DNA of 34,383 bases from a virus, in IMG/VR virus record IMGVR_UViG_3300007735_000651, positions 1-34,383 of that record, one strand, 5' to 3'. Under the pieces are notes generated by a model. It ran no database searches. It saw nothing but the letters and a program-made list of their open reading frames with translations, and had not been told where the DNA came from. Both the position numbers and the translations under genes were made by a program. How positions within the stretch are numbered: position 1 is the stretch's first letter; each line of letters begins with the position of its first letter. Of this stretch, positions 6,087 through 15,840 are shown piece after piece.

Positions 6087-7387
6087 TCCTGCCTTACAGT
6101 CCTCGGGATGCATTTATGCCATTCCACAATAGGACAGAACGTTGGTCATGTTTGGTTGCCCACCGCAGGGCTGGAAAGACCGTAGCCGCTATTAACGACC
6201 TGATCAAGCGAGCCATTACTGAGGGCAACAGAGGCGCACAATACGCCTACATAGCCCCATTCAGAAGCCAGGCTAAACGAGTGGCATGGGATTACATCAA
6301 GCACTATGCTGCGCCCATTACCAAGACTACAAACGAATCCGATTTAGCGGTGGAATTGCTTAACGGCGCAAAGATCATGTTGTTTGGCTCAGATAACGCT
6401 GATGCCATGCGGGGTATGGGATTTAACGGCGTTTATCTTGATGAATACGGCGACTTTAAGCCAAGCGTCTGGGGTAACGTCATTCGACCCACACTGTCAG
6501 ACCGATTAGGTTGGGCGGTGTTTGGGGGTACGCCAAAGGGTAAGAACCAGTTTCACGACATTTACAAGGTCAGCCAAAACGTGCCTGATTGGTTTTTGCT
6601 CAAACTGCCAGCCAGCGTGTCTAAAATATTGCCAGACTCAGAATTGCAGGCGGCTCGGGGTCAGTTAAGCCAAGACCAATACGATCAAGAATATGAATGC
6701 AGCTTTGATGCCGCCATTCTTGGTGCGTTTTATGGTCAAGAGATGCGCCTTGCTGATGATGAGGGCAGGATTTGTAAGCTACCGTTTGAGCCTGATGCGT
6801 CTGTCTACACCGCATGGGACTTAGGTTACCGAGACGATACGGCGATCTGGTTCTATCAGGTGGTCAGAGGTGAGATCAGGGTAATGGACTATTACGCTGT
6901 CAGTGGCGCAAGCATTGAGGAAATCTGTAATGCGGTGATAGCTAAGGGTTACCGATACACCCGCCACTACCTGCCGCATGATGCCAGAGCTAAGACCTTA
7001 GCCTCGGGCGGTAAATCCATTGTTGAGCAGTTGGCGGCACATTTGGGCGGCATGAGCAAGCTGGCAATAGTGCCTGAGATTGGCATACAAGATGGTATTC
7101 AAGCGGTGCGGATGATCCTGCCTATCTGTTATTTCGACCCAAGCTGTGATGAGGGTCTGGAAGCGTTAAGGCAATATCAGCGGGAATACGATGAAGATAA
7201 GAAAACTTTTCGACAAACTCCTCGCCATGACTGGTGCTCACACCCAGCAGATGCGTTTAGAATGTTGGCAGTAGCCTATCGACAAGAGGCAAAAGATCAA
7301 ACGCCTCCAAAGGGCAAGACCCTGCAAACCATCACACTCGATGAGCTGTGGGATTATGAGATGCAACATAGAGAGGAACGCATATGA
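6068..7387 (+). CDS. terL: Terminase large subunit
   Basis: A 439-aa packaging motor and nuclease. The ATPase has Walker A AHRRAGKT (31-38) and Walker B VYLDEYGD (122-129), with coupling motif FGGTPKGK near 152-159. The RNase H-like nuclease shows AWDLGYRDD (Asp251), LPHDARAK (Asp305) and HPADAFRM (Asp395). GTG 6068 is the only reasonable start upstream of the conserved ILPYSPRDAF opening, and it overlaps terS. The arginine-rich Walker A and the short nuclease resemble terminases of many uncultured freshwater podoviruses; whether packaging is headful or cohesive-end type cannot be decided here, though a circular assembly favours headful or cos-circularised DNA. Confidence 0.95.
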   Translation: MGGREIILPYSPRDAFMPFHNRTERWSCLVAHRRAGKTVAAINDLIKRAITEGNRGAQYAYIAPFRSQAKRVAWDYIKHYAAPITKTTNESDLAVELLNGAKIMLFGSDNADAMRGMGFNGVYLDEYGDFKPSVWGNVIRPTLSDRLGWAVFGGTPKGKNQFHDIYKVSQNVPDWFLLKLPASVSKILPDSELQAARGQLSQDQYDQEYECSFDAAILGAFYGQEMRLADDEGRICKLPFEPDASVYTAWDLGYRDDTAIWFYQVVRGEIRVMDYYAVSGASIEEICNAVIAKGYRYTRHYLPHDARAKTLASGGKSIVEQLAAHLGGMSKLAIVPEIGIQDGIQAVRMILPICYFDPSCDEGLEALRQYQREYDEDKKTFRQTPRHDWCSHPADAFRMLAVAYRQEAKDQTPPKGKTLQTITLDELWDYEMQHREERI

Positions 7388-7659
7388 GCCAGCCAGTAGC
7401 AGAAGTCGGTGGATACAAGAACATCACCGCCACAGGCGCAGTCAGCACAGGCCCATGCCAGTTGATTGGTTTCTACGTTAATAACACCAGCTTAGGCACT
7501 TTGGTGCTCCGCAACGGCGGCGCAAGCGGCGAGGTCATGAGTGGCACGATTACACCGGCTATCGGGTTTCACCGATTCCCTGCTAATGTGGGTGTCAGCC
7601 TATACGCCACGGTTGGCGGCACATTGGATGTGACATTCTTCTACGCCGCAGGTAGCTGA
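7384..7659 (+). CDS. Small beta-rich structural-region protein
   Basis: A 91-aa protein of alternating Thr/Gly/Val strands with no charged helices, likely a small beta-sandwich. It sits between terminase and portal, overlapping the terminase by four bases (ATGA). Genes in this slot are often minor head or decoration proteins; the LVLRNGGASGEVM and TLDVTFFY strands look like one repeat of a fibre or cement domain. I do not recognise a named family, and virion location is inferred from context. Confidence 0.7.
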   Translation: MSQPVAEVGGYKNITATGAVSTGPCQLIGFYVNNTSLGTLVLRNGGASGEVMSGTITPAIGFHRFPANVGVSLYATVGGTLDVTFFYAAGS

Positions 7660-7661
7660 TC

Positions 7662-9953
7662 ATGACTGAAAACGGCGCATACGAGGGGGAAGACCCAGGC
7701 CCGTACTGGCATGACCAGATTGAGACCGCCATCAAGATATTTGATAAGTGGGAAAAGCGTGGGCAAAAGGTAGTTAAACGCTACCGTGACGAGCGTGATG
7801 CCATTGAGATGCCGAGGATGAAATTCAATATCCTCTGGTCAAACATTCAAGTCTTATTCCCAGCTTTGTACGGCAGACAAGCCAAGCCCGAAGTCTCACG
7901 CAGATACATGGATCAAGACCCTGTTGGTCGCCTTGCCTCAACAATGCTCGAGCGTGTTATGGAGTACGAGACCACCCAATTTGGTGACTTTGACTCTGCG
8001 ATGCGTGGCGTGGTGGAGGACAGACTGTTGCCTGGTCGGGGAACAGCGTGGATACGCTATGAGCCTGTGATTGTTGGCGAGCGCCCAGAGATTGAGGGGC
8101 AGGCAGAAGAACCTAGCGAGGCTCAGGTCTACAATGCGGTGGAAGAACCCACAGAACGCATTGACGCAGCACACAGCCCAATTGATTACGTTCACTGGTC
8201 TGATTTTCTACACTCACCTGCTCGCACATGGGATGAGGTATGGTGGGTAGCTCGGGCGGTCTACATGACCAAGGACGAGGGCATTGAGCGTTTTGGTGAC
8301 GTATTTAAGAATGTCAGCCTGACCAGCTCAAACACCGACATGGACGGTAAGAATCCATTGACCGCCAAGATGACGTACGACAAAAAGGCGATGGTCTATG
8401 AGATTTGGAATAAACGCACTGGTAAGGTTTGCTGGATAGCCAAAGGTTATCCACAGGCGCTAGATGAACGTGATGACCCGCTAGAGCTAGATGACTTTTT
8501 CCCATGTCCTAAACCGTTGTTGGCGACCACCACCACGGGAACAATGATCCCTGTGCCTGACTACTGCGAGTACGAAGATCAGGCGCAAGAACTGGATAAC
8601 TTAACGCAGCGCATTTACCTGTTGACCAAGGCTTGTAAAGCGGTCGGCGTGTTTAATGCTGAGTTCAAGGAATTGGCTCGGATGTTTAGCGAGGGCGTGG
8701 ACAACAAGCTATTCCCTGTGACAGCATGGGCGGCAATGTCGGAAAAAGGCGGCTTAAAAGGCGCTATCGACATGATGGACACATCGCAGATCATTATGAC
8801 CTTGCGAGAGCTGTACACCGCCAGAGAGCAGGTCAAACAGTCGATCTACGAAATCATGGGCATATCGGACATCCTGCGTGGATCGTCTAAGGCTCAGGAA
8901 ACTCTCGGTGCTCAACAGCTCAAAGCCAACTTTGGCAGTTTGCGGTTACGCAGTGCTCAAAGTGATGTGGCTAGGTTTGCCACTGACATATTTAAGCTCA
9001 AAGCGCAAATCATCTGTAAGTTCTATCCACCTGAGCTGATTGTGGAAATGTCTGGGGTAATGAATACACCAGACGGTCAAGACCCACAGATGTTGCAAGC
9101 GGCGATCCAGATGCTGTCCAACAGCACGATCAGAGACTTCCACATTGCGGTGGAGGCTGACAGCCTAGCTCAGATTGACGAGCAAACCGAAAAGCAGGGC
9201 GCACAAGAGGCTATCCAAGCTATCGGTTTATTCTTGCGTGAGGCAATCCCTATGATTGCCCAAGCGCCTGAGACACTGCCGATGGCATCTGAAATGCTGT
9301 TATTCCTTGTACGCCGGTTCAGAGCCGGTCGGGGATTGGAAAGCGCAGTTGAGAGGGCAATGAAAGCCCTGCAAGACAAGGCTGATGCGGCTAAACAACA
9401 ACCGCCAAGCCCACCACCTGAGATGCTGAAACTCCAAGCCGACCAGCAGGCAGAGCAAATGAAAATGCAGGCGCAGGCTCAATCCGAGCAGATGAAGATG
9501 CAGGCAGACGCACAGATGGCGCAGGCACAGGCACAGCTTGAGATGCAAATGCATCAAGCCAAGGTGCAGGCTGATATGCAATTGGAGCAGATGAAAGCCG
9601 AATTTGAAGCGGCTAAACAAAACAACGAAATGCAAATCAAAGCCAGAGAAATGGCGGGGAGAGAAGAATATGAGCGATGGAAAGCAGAACTTGATGCAGC
9701 TACTAAAGTCTTGGTGGCTCAAATTGGTGCAAAAGCTGGACTCGATCAGGCGGCGATGAGCGCACAGTTGGCGGCATCCGAAGAAGTTGACTCTACTTTG
9801 GGTGACGGCATGAGCGAAGCGATCAACCGATTGGCTGATATGCACGGTCAGACGTTGGGGCAGATCACAGGCGTGATGCAGGCTATTAGCGCACCCAAAC
9901 GCATAATTCGTGGGCCAGACGGTCGGGCGGCGGGTGTTGAGATTGTTTCATGA
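7662..9953 (+). CDS. Portal protein (podovirus type) with long coiled-coil tail
   Basis: A 763-aa portal, the dodecameric ring at the packaging vertex. The N-terminal part has NILWSNIQVLFPALYGRQ and PEVSRRYMDQDP, then DYVHWSDFLHSPARTWDEVWWVARAVY (typical P22-like portal strands), and the stem region contains QSIYEIMGISDILRGSSK and ETLGAQQLKANFGSLRL. Residues about 590-690 are a Gln/Met/Ala-rich coiled coil built of 11-residue repeats, comparable to the long barrel helix of P22 gp1, which extends into the capsid. Its length matches P22-type portals (about 725 aa). It overlaps the following gene by four bases. Confidence 0.93.
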   Translation: MTENGAYEGEDPGPYWHDQIETAIKIFDKWEKRGQKVVKRYRDERDAIEMPRMKFNILWSNIQVLFPALYGRQAKPEVSRRYMDQDPVGRLASTMLERVMEYETTQFGDFDSAMRGVVEDRLLPGRGTAWIRYEPVIVGERPEIEGQAEEPSEAQVYNAVEEPTERIDAAHSPIDYVHWSDFLHSPARTWDEVWWVARAVYMTKDEGIERFGDVFKNVSLTSSNTDMDGKNPLTAKMTYDKKAMVYEIWNKRTGKVCWIAKGYPQALDERDDPLELDDFFPCPKPLLATTTTGTMIPVPDYCEYEDQAQELDNLTQRIYLLTKACKAVGVFNAEFKELARMFSEGVDNKLFPVTAWAAMSEKGGLKGAIDMMDTSQIIMTLRELYTAREQVKQSIYEIMGISDILRGSSKAQETLGAQQLKANFGSLRLRSAQSDVARFATDIFKLKAQIICKFYPPELIVEMSGVMNTPDGQDPQMLQAAIQMLSNSTIRDFHIAVEADSLAQIDEQTEKQGAQEAIQAIGLFLREAIPMIAQAPETLPMASEMLLFLVRRFRAGRGLESAVERAMKALQDKADAAKQQPPSPPPEMLKLQADQQAEQMKMQAQAQSEQMKMQADAQMAQAQAQLEMQMHQAKVQADMQLEQMKAEFEAAKQNNEMQIKAREMAGREEYERWKAELDAATKVLVAQIGAKAGLDQAAMSAQLAASEEVDSTLGDGMSEAINRLADMHGQTLGQITGVMQAISAPKRIIRGPDGRAAGVEIVS

Positions 9954-12466
9954 GCTTGGTCTTAGCCGATAGGGTCAGGGAGACCACCACCTCCACAGGC
10001 ACAGGCACGATAACCCTTGGCGGCGCAGTACAGGGCTTTCAGCGGTTTTCTGTGCTTGGTAATGGCAATACTACCTATTACACAATCCAAGGCACGATTC
10101 AGTGGGAAGTGGGGATCGGCACATATAACGCAAACACACTGACTCGGGACACGGTGCTGGATTCGTCTAGTGCTGGCGCTTTGGTGAACTTTAGTGGCGG
10201 GACAAAAGACGTATTTGTTACCCTGCCTGCTGAAAAGACAATAACGTCAATTACATCTACTGATGGCAGTGTAGGCGTAGCGCAGACCGGCAGTATCGTG
10301 GACTTATCGGTGGCGGTCTCAGGAGCAACCACAAACGTCATTTGCTTGGTTAGGAACAACTCAGGCGCAACCTTAACCAAAGGCACGGCGGTCTACATAA
10401 ACGGCGCTGTTGGGCAAAACCCTACGGTCACCAAAGCACTGGCGACCAGCGATGCCACATCTGCCCAAACATTGGGCTTGTTAACCGAGGATTTGGCAAA
10501 CAACTCTAACGGCTATGTGACCATCATCGGTTTGATTACCGACATAGATACATCCATGTTTAGCGATGGTCAGCAGTTGTATTTAAGTGGCACAACGCCT
10601 GGCGGCTTAACGGCAATTAAACAATACGCACCGATTCATTTGGTTTATGTAGCCGTGGTTGAACACGCACATCCAACGCAGGGCAAGTTGTTTGTTAAGG
10701 TGCAAAACGGCTATGAGATGGACGAGCTACACAACGTGTCGGCTCAGTCACCAAACAACGGCGATATTCTTGTTTACAACTCAAGCACACAATTGTGGGA
10801 GACCGCAGCGCCAGCTAGTGGCGGCACGGTCACATCGGTCAGCGGTACAGGCACGGTCAGCGGTTTAACTTTAACTGGCACGGTAACCACCAGCGGCAGT
10901 TTGACCCTTGGCGGGGCAATCACAGGTTTTGCGACCAGCGGGGCAAATACCAATCTGACATCGGTGGCATTGACTAGCGGCACGATTACGACCGCACCTA
11001 GCTCAAGCACCGATATTGTCAACAAGTCCTATGCCGACTCAATTGCGTCTGGCGTTAACTTTCATGCTGCGGCGCAATATGCAACGACAGCGGCCTTACC
11101 AACAAACACTTACAACAATGGTTCAAGCGGTGTCGGCGCAACATTAACGGCTGTGGCGGTTGGTACGCTGACCATTGACAGTTACACGCTAGTTATTGGT
11201 GATGTTGGCAAACGGTTACTGATTAAGAACGAAGTAACTCAAGCCAATAACGGCGTATACACACTGACTCAAGCGGGTACTGCGTTATTACCGTACATTT
11301 TGACTAGGGCAACAGATTACGACACCAGCGGGTCAGGCACAAATGAAGTAGATCAAGGCGACTTGATTTTGGTGATTAACGGCACGACAAACGCAAATAC
11401 CTCATGGGTACAGCAGACACCATTACCAATTACGATTGGCACAACGGCAATTGTGTTTATTCAGTTTGCGGCGATTCAGACGTACACAGCAGGCACTGGA
11501 TTAACCTTAACAACCAACCAGTTTTCGATCACCAACGTGGGAACGGCGGGAACTTATGGATCAGCATCAACAGTCCCAGTCATCACAACAAACGCCCAAG
11601 GGCAAGTCACAGGAGTCACAAATACCGTTATTGCTATTAGCGGTAGCTCTGTATCTGGCAATATTTCTGGTAATTCTGCCAACGTAACTGGAACTGTTGC
11701 TTTTGCTAATGGTGGTACAGGAGCAACCACACGCCAAGATGCAATGGATGCTTTGGCTGGAGCTACAACTAGTGGTCAATATTTGCGTGGCAATGGCACA
11801 GATGTTGTTATGTCTGCAATACAAGCGGCAGATGTTCCAACATTAAATCAAAATACAACAGGAACGGCAACATTAGCCAAAAGCACTTCAGCATTTACAA
11901 CTGGCACAGGGGCAACTTACACCGCACCATCAAATACCCAGTGGGTTAAGGTCACGGTGGTCGGGCCAGGCGGAAACGGCGGGGCATCCGCAACGGGTAG
12001 AGCAACTGGCGGCGGCGGTGGCGGGGTGGCAATTAAATGGCTATCCATGACCGCAGGACAGACCTTAACGTATACCGTTGGCACAGCGTCTGGCACAGCA
12101 TCCACCGTGTCATCAGGGACGTTGACCATCACCACAATAACGGCTAACTCAGGCACAAACGGCGCAAGCACGACATATGCTTTATCTCAAACGGCTGGTG
12201 GCGCTGGTGGCACAGCAACCAATGGCGATGTCAATATTACTGGTGGACAGGGTGGTTATTCGTTTGGCTCAAGTACAACAGTAACCACTAACTTTTCTGG
12301 TAAAGGTGGCGACTGCCCTGGCTTTGGCTCTGGTGGCCCTGCTCTATCTATGGTTGCAACCGCAGGCGTGCAAGGTAACGGTTTCGGCGCTGGTGGCGGT
12401 GGTGCTCACGGCAGTGCAACCGCAGCCAACGGTCGAGGTGGGATCATTATCTTTGAGGCGTACTGA
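9950..12466 (+). CDS. Tail fibre or head-fibre-like structural protein
   Basis: An 838-aa Ser/Thr/Gly-rich beta protein. The N-terminal 100 residues (SLVLADRVRETTTSTGTGT onward, then LTRDTVLDSSSAGA) match a widespread N-terminal module of phage fibre proteins. The centre has repeated short strands (TSVSGTGTVSGLTLTGT), and residues 650-838 are glycine-rich with a GGGGGG stretch, like the collagen-like or polyglycine sheets of fibre tips. It lies between portal and scaffold rather than with the tail genes, so it could be a head fibre or an appendage attached near the portal. Codons shift to AT-rich between about 11640 and 11900, a sign of recombination at fibre modules. Confidence 0.75.
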   Translation: MSLVLADRVRETTTSTGTGTITLGGAVQGFQRFSVLGNGNTTYYTIQGTIQWEVGIGTYNANTLTRDTVLDSSSAGALVNFSGGTKDVFVTLPAEKTITSITSTDGSVGVAQTGSIVDLSVAVSGATTNVICLVRNNSGATLTKGTAVYINGAVGQNPTVTKALATSDATSAQTLGLLTEDLANNSNGYVTIIGLITDIDTSMFSDGQQLYLSGTTPGGLTAIKQYAPIHLVYVAVVEHAHPTQGKLFVKVQNGYEMDELHNVSAQSPNNGDILVYNSSTQLWETAAPASGGTVTSVSGTGTVSGLTLTGTVTTSGSLTLGGAITGFATSGANTNLTSVALTSGTITTAPSSSTDIVNKSYADSIASGVNFHAAAQYATTAALPTNTYNNGSSGVGATLTAVAVGTLTIDSYTLVIGDVGKRLLIKNEVTQANNGVYTLTQAGTALLPYILTRATDYDTSGSGTNEVDQGDLILVINGTTNANTSWVQQTPLPITIGTTAIVFIQFAAIQTYTAGTGLTLTTNQFSITNVGTAGTYGSASTVPVITTNAQGQVTGVTNTVIAISGSSVSGNISGNSANVTGTVAFANGGTGATTRQDAMDALAGATTSGQYLRGNGTDVVMSAIQAADVPTLNQNTTGTATLAKSTSAFTTGTGATYTAPSNTQWVKVTVVGPGGNGGASATGRATGGGGGGVAIKWLSMTAGQTLTYTVGTASGTASTVSSGTLTITTITANSGTNGASTTYALSQTAGGAGGTATNGDVNITGGQGGYSFGSSTTVTTNFSGKGGDCPGFGSGGPALSMVATAGVQGNGFGAGGGGAHGSATAANGRGGIIIFEAY

Positions 12467-12819
12467 TGTTTGGCTACGCCGCCTTTGCTGAGTTACCGTT
12501 TGCCACTATCGGCGTTACGGTAACCCCATCGCCAGAAGTTTTACTCGGTGGACACTTTGGCTTTGATGAGCGTGATAAGCATTGGGAAGAAGAAAAGCGG
12601 CAAGAGGAAAAGCGCAGGGAGAAGATCAAGACCGCTTTGTTTGGCTTACCGCCTGACGAGCGTGAAAAGATCACCACAGCGCCAGCTCAGACAATAGATA
12701 TTGCGGCGCAAACAGTAATCACTTATGATGCGATCATGGTTCAGATTGAGACGCTAAGAAAGCGGATTGAGTTTGAGCAAGATGAAGAAGATTTTGAAAC
12801 ACTATTGGAGTTGCTTTGA
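12466..12819 (+). CDS. Hypothetical structural-region protein
   Basis: A 117-aa protein overlapping the fibre stop by one base (TGATG). It opens with FGYAAFAELPFATI, a short pattern often found in small phage virion proteins encoded next to fibres, and then has a highly charged helix (DKHWEEEKRQEEKRREK, near residues 38-54) and an acidic C-terminal helix. No family function is known to me. The four-base TTGA overlap with the next gene suggests a coupled pair. Confidence 0.7.
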   Translation: MFGYAAFAELPFATIGVTVTPSPEVLLGGHFGFDERDKHWEEEKRQEEKRREKIKTALFGLPPDEREKITTAPAQTIDIAAQTVITYDAIMVQIETLRKRIEFEQDEEDFETLLELL

Positions 12820-13238
12820 GAACTACATGGGTATTTCCATCTGACGGTAGCGAGCCTTATGAAAAGTCGCAGGGTAGGTCTGGTGAGTACACCACCGTCA
12901 TGGGCGACATTGCTCCATTTATGTCGCCTGATGGCGTAATGATTGAGGGTAGAAAGCAATGGCGTGACCACTTAAAGCGCACCGATTCCATTGAGATGGG
13001 ACATTCGGACGTTAAGTATGCCCAGCAAGAATGGAACAAAAAGAAAGAAGCGCATCGAGACCGATTGCGTGGACAGTTGCAGACCGTGCAAGAGTTTGAC
13101 CGACCAGGCGCACCGATAGCACCTGTTAAGATGTCTAATCTGAATGTAGAGATGGCAAACCGTTTACATAACCGTCCCATGCCAGAGCGCAAGGAGATGA
13201 TCAAAATGACTTTGGAACAAATGAAAAGGATGAAGTGA
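12816..13238 (+). CDS. Conserved hypothetical head-region protein
   Basis: A 140-aa protein beginning at TTG 12816, overlapping the upstream stop (TTGA). The pattern GDIAPFMSPDG..IEGRKQWRDHLKRTDSIEMGHSDVK (near 30-65) recurs in proteins encoded before scaffolding genes of P22-like and uncultured podoviruses; cysteine-containing relatives are sometimes called FmdB-like zinc ribbons, but no cysteines are present here. The C-terminus is basic and helical. Its role is unknown, and assembly or scaffold interaction is a guess from position. Confidence 0.7.
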   Translation: MRTTWVFPSDGSEPYEKSQGRSGEYTTVMGDIAPFMSPDGVMIEGRKQWRDHLKRTDSIEMGHSDVKYAQQEWNKKKEAHRDRLRGQLQTVQEFDRPGAPIAPVKMSNLNVEMANRLHNRPMPERKEMIKMTLEQMKRMK

Positions 13239-14296
13239 TGGAAAACGAAGTTGTCGCACCCGACACAGTAGAAACACCAGCACCCGAAACCCCAGCGGTT
13301 GAAGCGCCCCAAACAGCGCCAGCAGAGCCGCAAAGCCGAGCCGATACGATTCGTGAGGCACTGACAAAGACACCTACAAACCGTGGCAAACACGCAGCTA
13401 CACAGCCGCGAGAGGGCGGTAAGTTTGCCCCTAAGTTCCCGACCGACCAGACTCAAGCACCGCAAATGGCTGAAAAGCCAAGAACCGAAATGCCCAAGAG
13501 TTTGCGGTTAGAGTTGAAAGAGCACTGGGAAAAAGCCCCGCCTGAGTTACAACAAGCCTTTGCCCAGCGGGATGCCGATTACGAAAAGGGCATCACCTCT
13601 TATAAGCAAAGAGACGCAGAGGCTCGGGCGATAACTGAACAATTTGCGCCGTATGAGTGGATTTTGCGGAATGAGGGCAGCACACCGGCGCAGGCTATTG
13701 GCCCATTGCTCCAAACGGCGGCATTGCTGAGAACAGGTACACCACAGCAAAAATCGCAAGCTGTTGCTCAAATGATTCAGCAGTTCCAAATTCCTTTGGA
13801 TCAGGTGGCTGCTTACTTTGGCGGGGAAGCTCCACCGCAACAAGATTCGCACTACAATCAACTGGCGCAACAAGTACAGCAACTAACGCAACACATCACG
13901 CAGTCGCAGTACGAGGCACAGAAACAGAATGAAAACAGAGCACTCTCTGTAATCCAGCAGTTTGCGAGCGACCCCGCAAACACACACTTTGAGGCAGTCC
14001 AAGACCGTATGCTGTCGCTTCTCCAAGCGCCGCAAGTTCTAGGGGACATCAGTCATATGTCAGAACGTGAGAAATTACAAGTGGCATATGACACCGCTGT
14101 AAGACTTGATCCACAGTTAGCACAAAGTTTATATGCTCAACAGCAACAAAACTATGCCGCACAGAATCAGGTACAGAAAGCAAAACAAGCGGCTGTACAG
14201 GTAAGAGGAGCGCCAGGCGGCGCAGTCTCTGGCTTAGTAAGTCAAACAGACCGCCGAGCTGTTATCGCAAATGCGTTACGGTCGGCAAACTTTTAA
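13235..14296 (+). CDS. Scaffolding protein
   Basis: A 353-aa protein directly before the major capsid gene. The N-terminal 100 residues are Pro/Ala/Glu-rich and disordered, the middle carries LRLELKEHWEKAPPELQQAFAQRDADYEKGI, and the rest is Gln-rich helix with a basic C-terminal segment (RRAVIANALRSANF). This composition, size and position are those of scaffolding proteins such as P22 gp8, whose basic C-terminus binds coat protein. It overlaps the upstream gene by four bases (ATGG/TGA type) and ends 11 bases before the capsid gene. Confidence 0.85.
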   Translation: MMENEVVAPDTVETPAPETPAVEAPQTAPAEPQSRADTIREALTKTPTNRGKHAATQPREGGKFAPKFPTDQTQAPQMAEKPRTEMPKSLRLELKEHWEKAPPELQQAFAQRDADYEKGITSYKQRDAEARAITEQFAPYEWILRNEGSTPAQAIGPLLQTAALLRTGTPQQKSQAVAQMIQQFQIPLDQVAAYFGGEAPPQQDSHYNQLAQQVQQLTQHITQSQYEAQKQNENRALSVIQQFASDPANTHFEAVQDRMLSLLQAPQVLGDISHMSEREKLQVAYDTAVRLDPQLAQSLYAQQQQNYAAQNQVQKAKQAAVQVRGAPGGAVSGLVSQTDRRAVIANALRSANF

Positions 14297-14307
14297 AGGG
14301 GTAAATC

Positions 14308-15288
14308 ATGGCATACGCCAATAGTAATTACTCAGACGTTTTGGCAACCACCATTGAATCACGTTCCGGCATCGTTGCTGATAACGTGACCAAAAACAAT
14401 GCGTTGCTGACTCGCCTGCGCGAAAAAGGCCGTTACAAGCCGTTCACAGGTGGTTCGACCATTCTTCAAGAATTGTCATTCCAAGCAAACTCAACCGCCA
14501 TGTATTACTCAGGCGCTGAAGTATTGAACATTTCCCCAGCGGACGTGATCAGTGCGGCTCAGTTCCCGATTAAACAGGCAGCCGTAGCAGTCACAATCAA
14601 TGGCTTGGAAATGCTCCAAAACAGCGGCGAAGAACAGATCATCGACCTGTTTGACGCACGTTTGGACGTTGCCGAGGCATCCATTGAGAACTTGATCTCT
14701 ACTGGTATCTACTCTGACGGTACAGCCAACAACGGCAAGCAGATCACTGGTCTGCAAGCTATGGTGGTTGCGTCTCCATCCACCGGCGTGGTTGGCGGCA
14801 TCGACCGTGCCACTTGGTCATTTTGGCAAAACCAGACTTTTGACTTTTCTAACGATCTGGGCGTTTCTGCATCCAGCTCAAACATTCAGACTGGTTTTAA
14901 CCGTCTGTATGCAAAGACAAGTCGCGGCTCTGACGTAGTCGATTTGATCCTGTTGGATAACAACCTGTGGGGCTTCTTCATGTCCTCACTGCAAAACATT
15001 CAGCGTTTTCCTGGTTCAAGCAAAATGGCTGAACTCGGCTTTGTTGCTTCCAAGTACATGAATGCAGATGTGGTTCTGGACGGTGGTATCGGCGGTAACA
15101 TTCCCGCAAGTACCGGCTATTTCCTGAACACAAAATACATTTTCTTCCGTCCTCACGCAAATCGTAACTTTGTTCCGATTGGTGATGAGCGTATGTCTAC
15201 CAACCAAGATGCCATCGTGCGCTTGATCGGCTGGGCTGGCAATATGACTGCCTCGGGACTTCAGTTCCAAGGCGTAATGACTGAATAA
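14308..15288 (+). CDS. Major capsid protein (HK97 fold)
   Basis: A 326-aa protein with GC-richer, strongly optimised codons, as expected for the most abundant virion protein, and a clear AAAGGGG ribosome site. It has an N-arm (SRSGIVADNVTKNNALLTRLREKG), an E-loop/P-domain-like region with SFQANSTAMYYSGAEVL, a spine helix with FDARLDVAEASIENLISTGIYSD, and a C-terminal A-domain ending in MSTNQDAIVRLIGWAGNM. The layout and place after scaffold fit HK97-fold coat proteins of short-tailed phages. A triangulation number cannot be inferred. Confidence 0.92.
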   Translation: MAYANSNYSDVLATTIESRSGIVADNVTKNNALLTRLREKGRYKPFTGGSTILQELSFQANSTAMYYSGAEVLNISPADVISAAQFPIKQAAVAVTINGLEMLQNSGEEQIIDLFDARLDVAEASIENLISTGIYSDGTANNGKQITGLQAMVVASPSTGVVGGIDRATWSFWQNQTFDFSNDLGVSASSSNIQTGFNRLYAKTSRGSDVVDLILLDNNLWGFFMSSLQNIQRFPGSSKMAELGFVASKYMNADVVLDGGIGGNIPASTGYFLNTKYIFFRPHANRNFVPIGDERMSTNQDAIVRLIGWAGNMTASGLQFQGVMTE

Positions 15289-15299
15289 GGAGCAAAATC

Positions 15300-15833
15300 A
15301 TGGCTGATTACGTCACCGATGGCAAAATTGGTATTGATCTGACCGCTACTTATGCGAGCACATCTGCCGGTTCTACAACATTGTTCCCTGTTACTCCTGG
15401 TACACGGGTGAACACCTCCAACAACGGCGTGTATATGTTTGTGCGTGCCGAATCCGACATTGCGGCATATGACGCAGTGATCATGAGCACATTTGCAGAC
15501 TCAGCGAGCCAAACTCCTGTGATGCGTGCTGTTCCGATCACCACGACAAACGCTGCAACGCTAGGTTGGAATCAAGTTGGCTTTGCACAAACTGCGATTG
15601 CCTCCAGCTACTACGGCTGGGTAGGCTTGAACGGTATGCTCAAGGTTAACTTGTTGATTGCTTGCAATCCTAAAGTGCCTTTGTACACCACTTCTACCGC
15701 TGGTAAGCTGGATGACACAACTGTGTCTGCTGGCTTTATTCAAGGTATCGTGGCTAATACATCTGCCACTTCTGCATCTGCACCATTCTGTATGGTCAAC
15801 AATGCAGGCTTGATGACATCTAATCCTGTCTAA
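15300..15833 (+). CDS. Capsid decoration or head-stabilising protein
   Basis: A 177-aa Thr/Ser/Ala-rich beta protein immediately after the capsid gene, with TAAGGAG upstream and capsid-like codon choice, so probably made in large amounts. Residues 1-60 and the VGLNGMLKVNLLIACNPKVPLYTTSTAGKLDD segment resemble the phage small-head decoration family related to DUF2190, whose members bind the capsid surface. It is followed by an intrinsic terminator, which closes the head block. Confidence 0.75.
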   Translation: MADYVTDGKIGIDLTATYASTSAGSTTLFPVTPGTRVNTSNNGVYMFVRAESDIAAYDAVIMSTFADSASQTPVMRAVPITTTNAATLGWNQVGFAQTAIASSYYGWVGLNGMLKVNLLIACNPKVPLYTTSTAGKLDDTTVSAGFIQGIVANTSATSASAPFCMVNNAGLMTSNPV

Positions 15834-15840
15834 AGCTGAT

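Noticed and set aside
9300-9845. 181-aa leftward frame inside the portal gene
   Set aside because: It is antisense to the repetitive coiled-coil region, and its Leu/His-rich repeats mirror the Gln/Met codons.
12857-13465. 202-aa leftward frame opposite the head genes
   Set aside because: It runs antisense across two well-supported coupled genes, is cysteine-rich in a way seen for antisense frames, and has no ribosome site.
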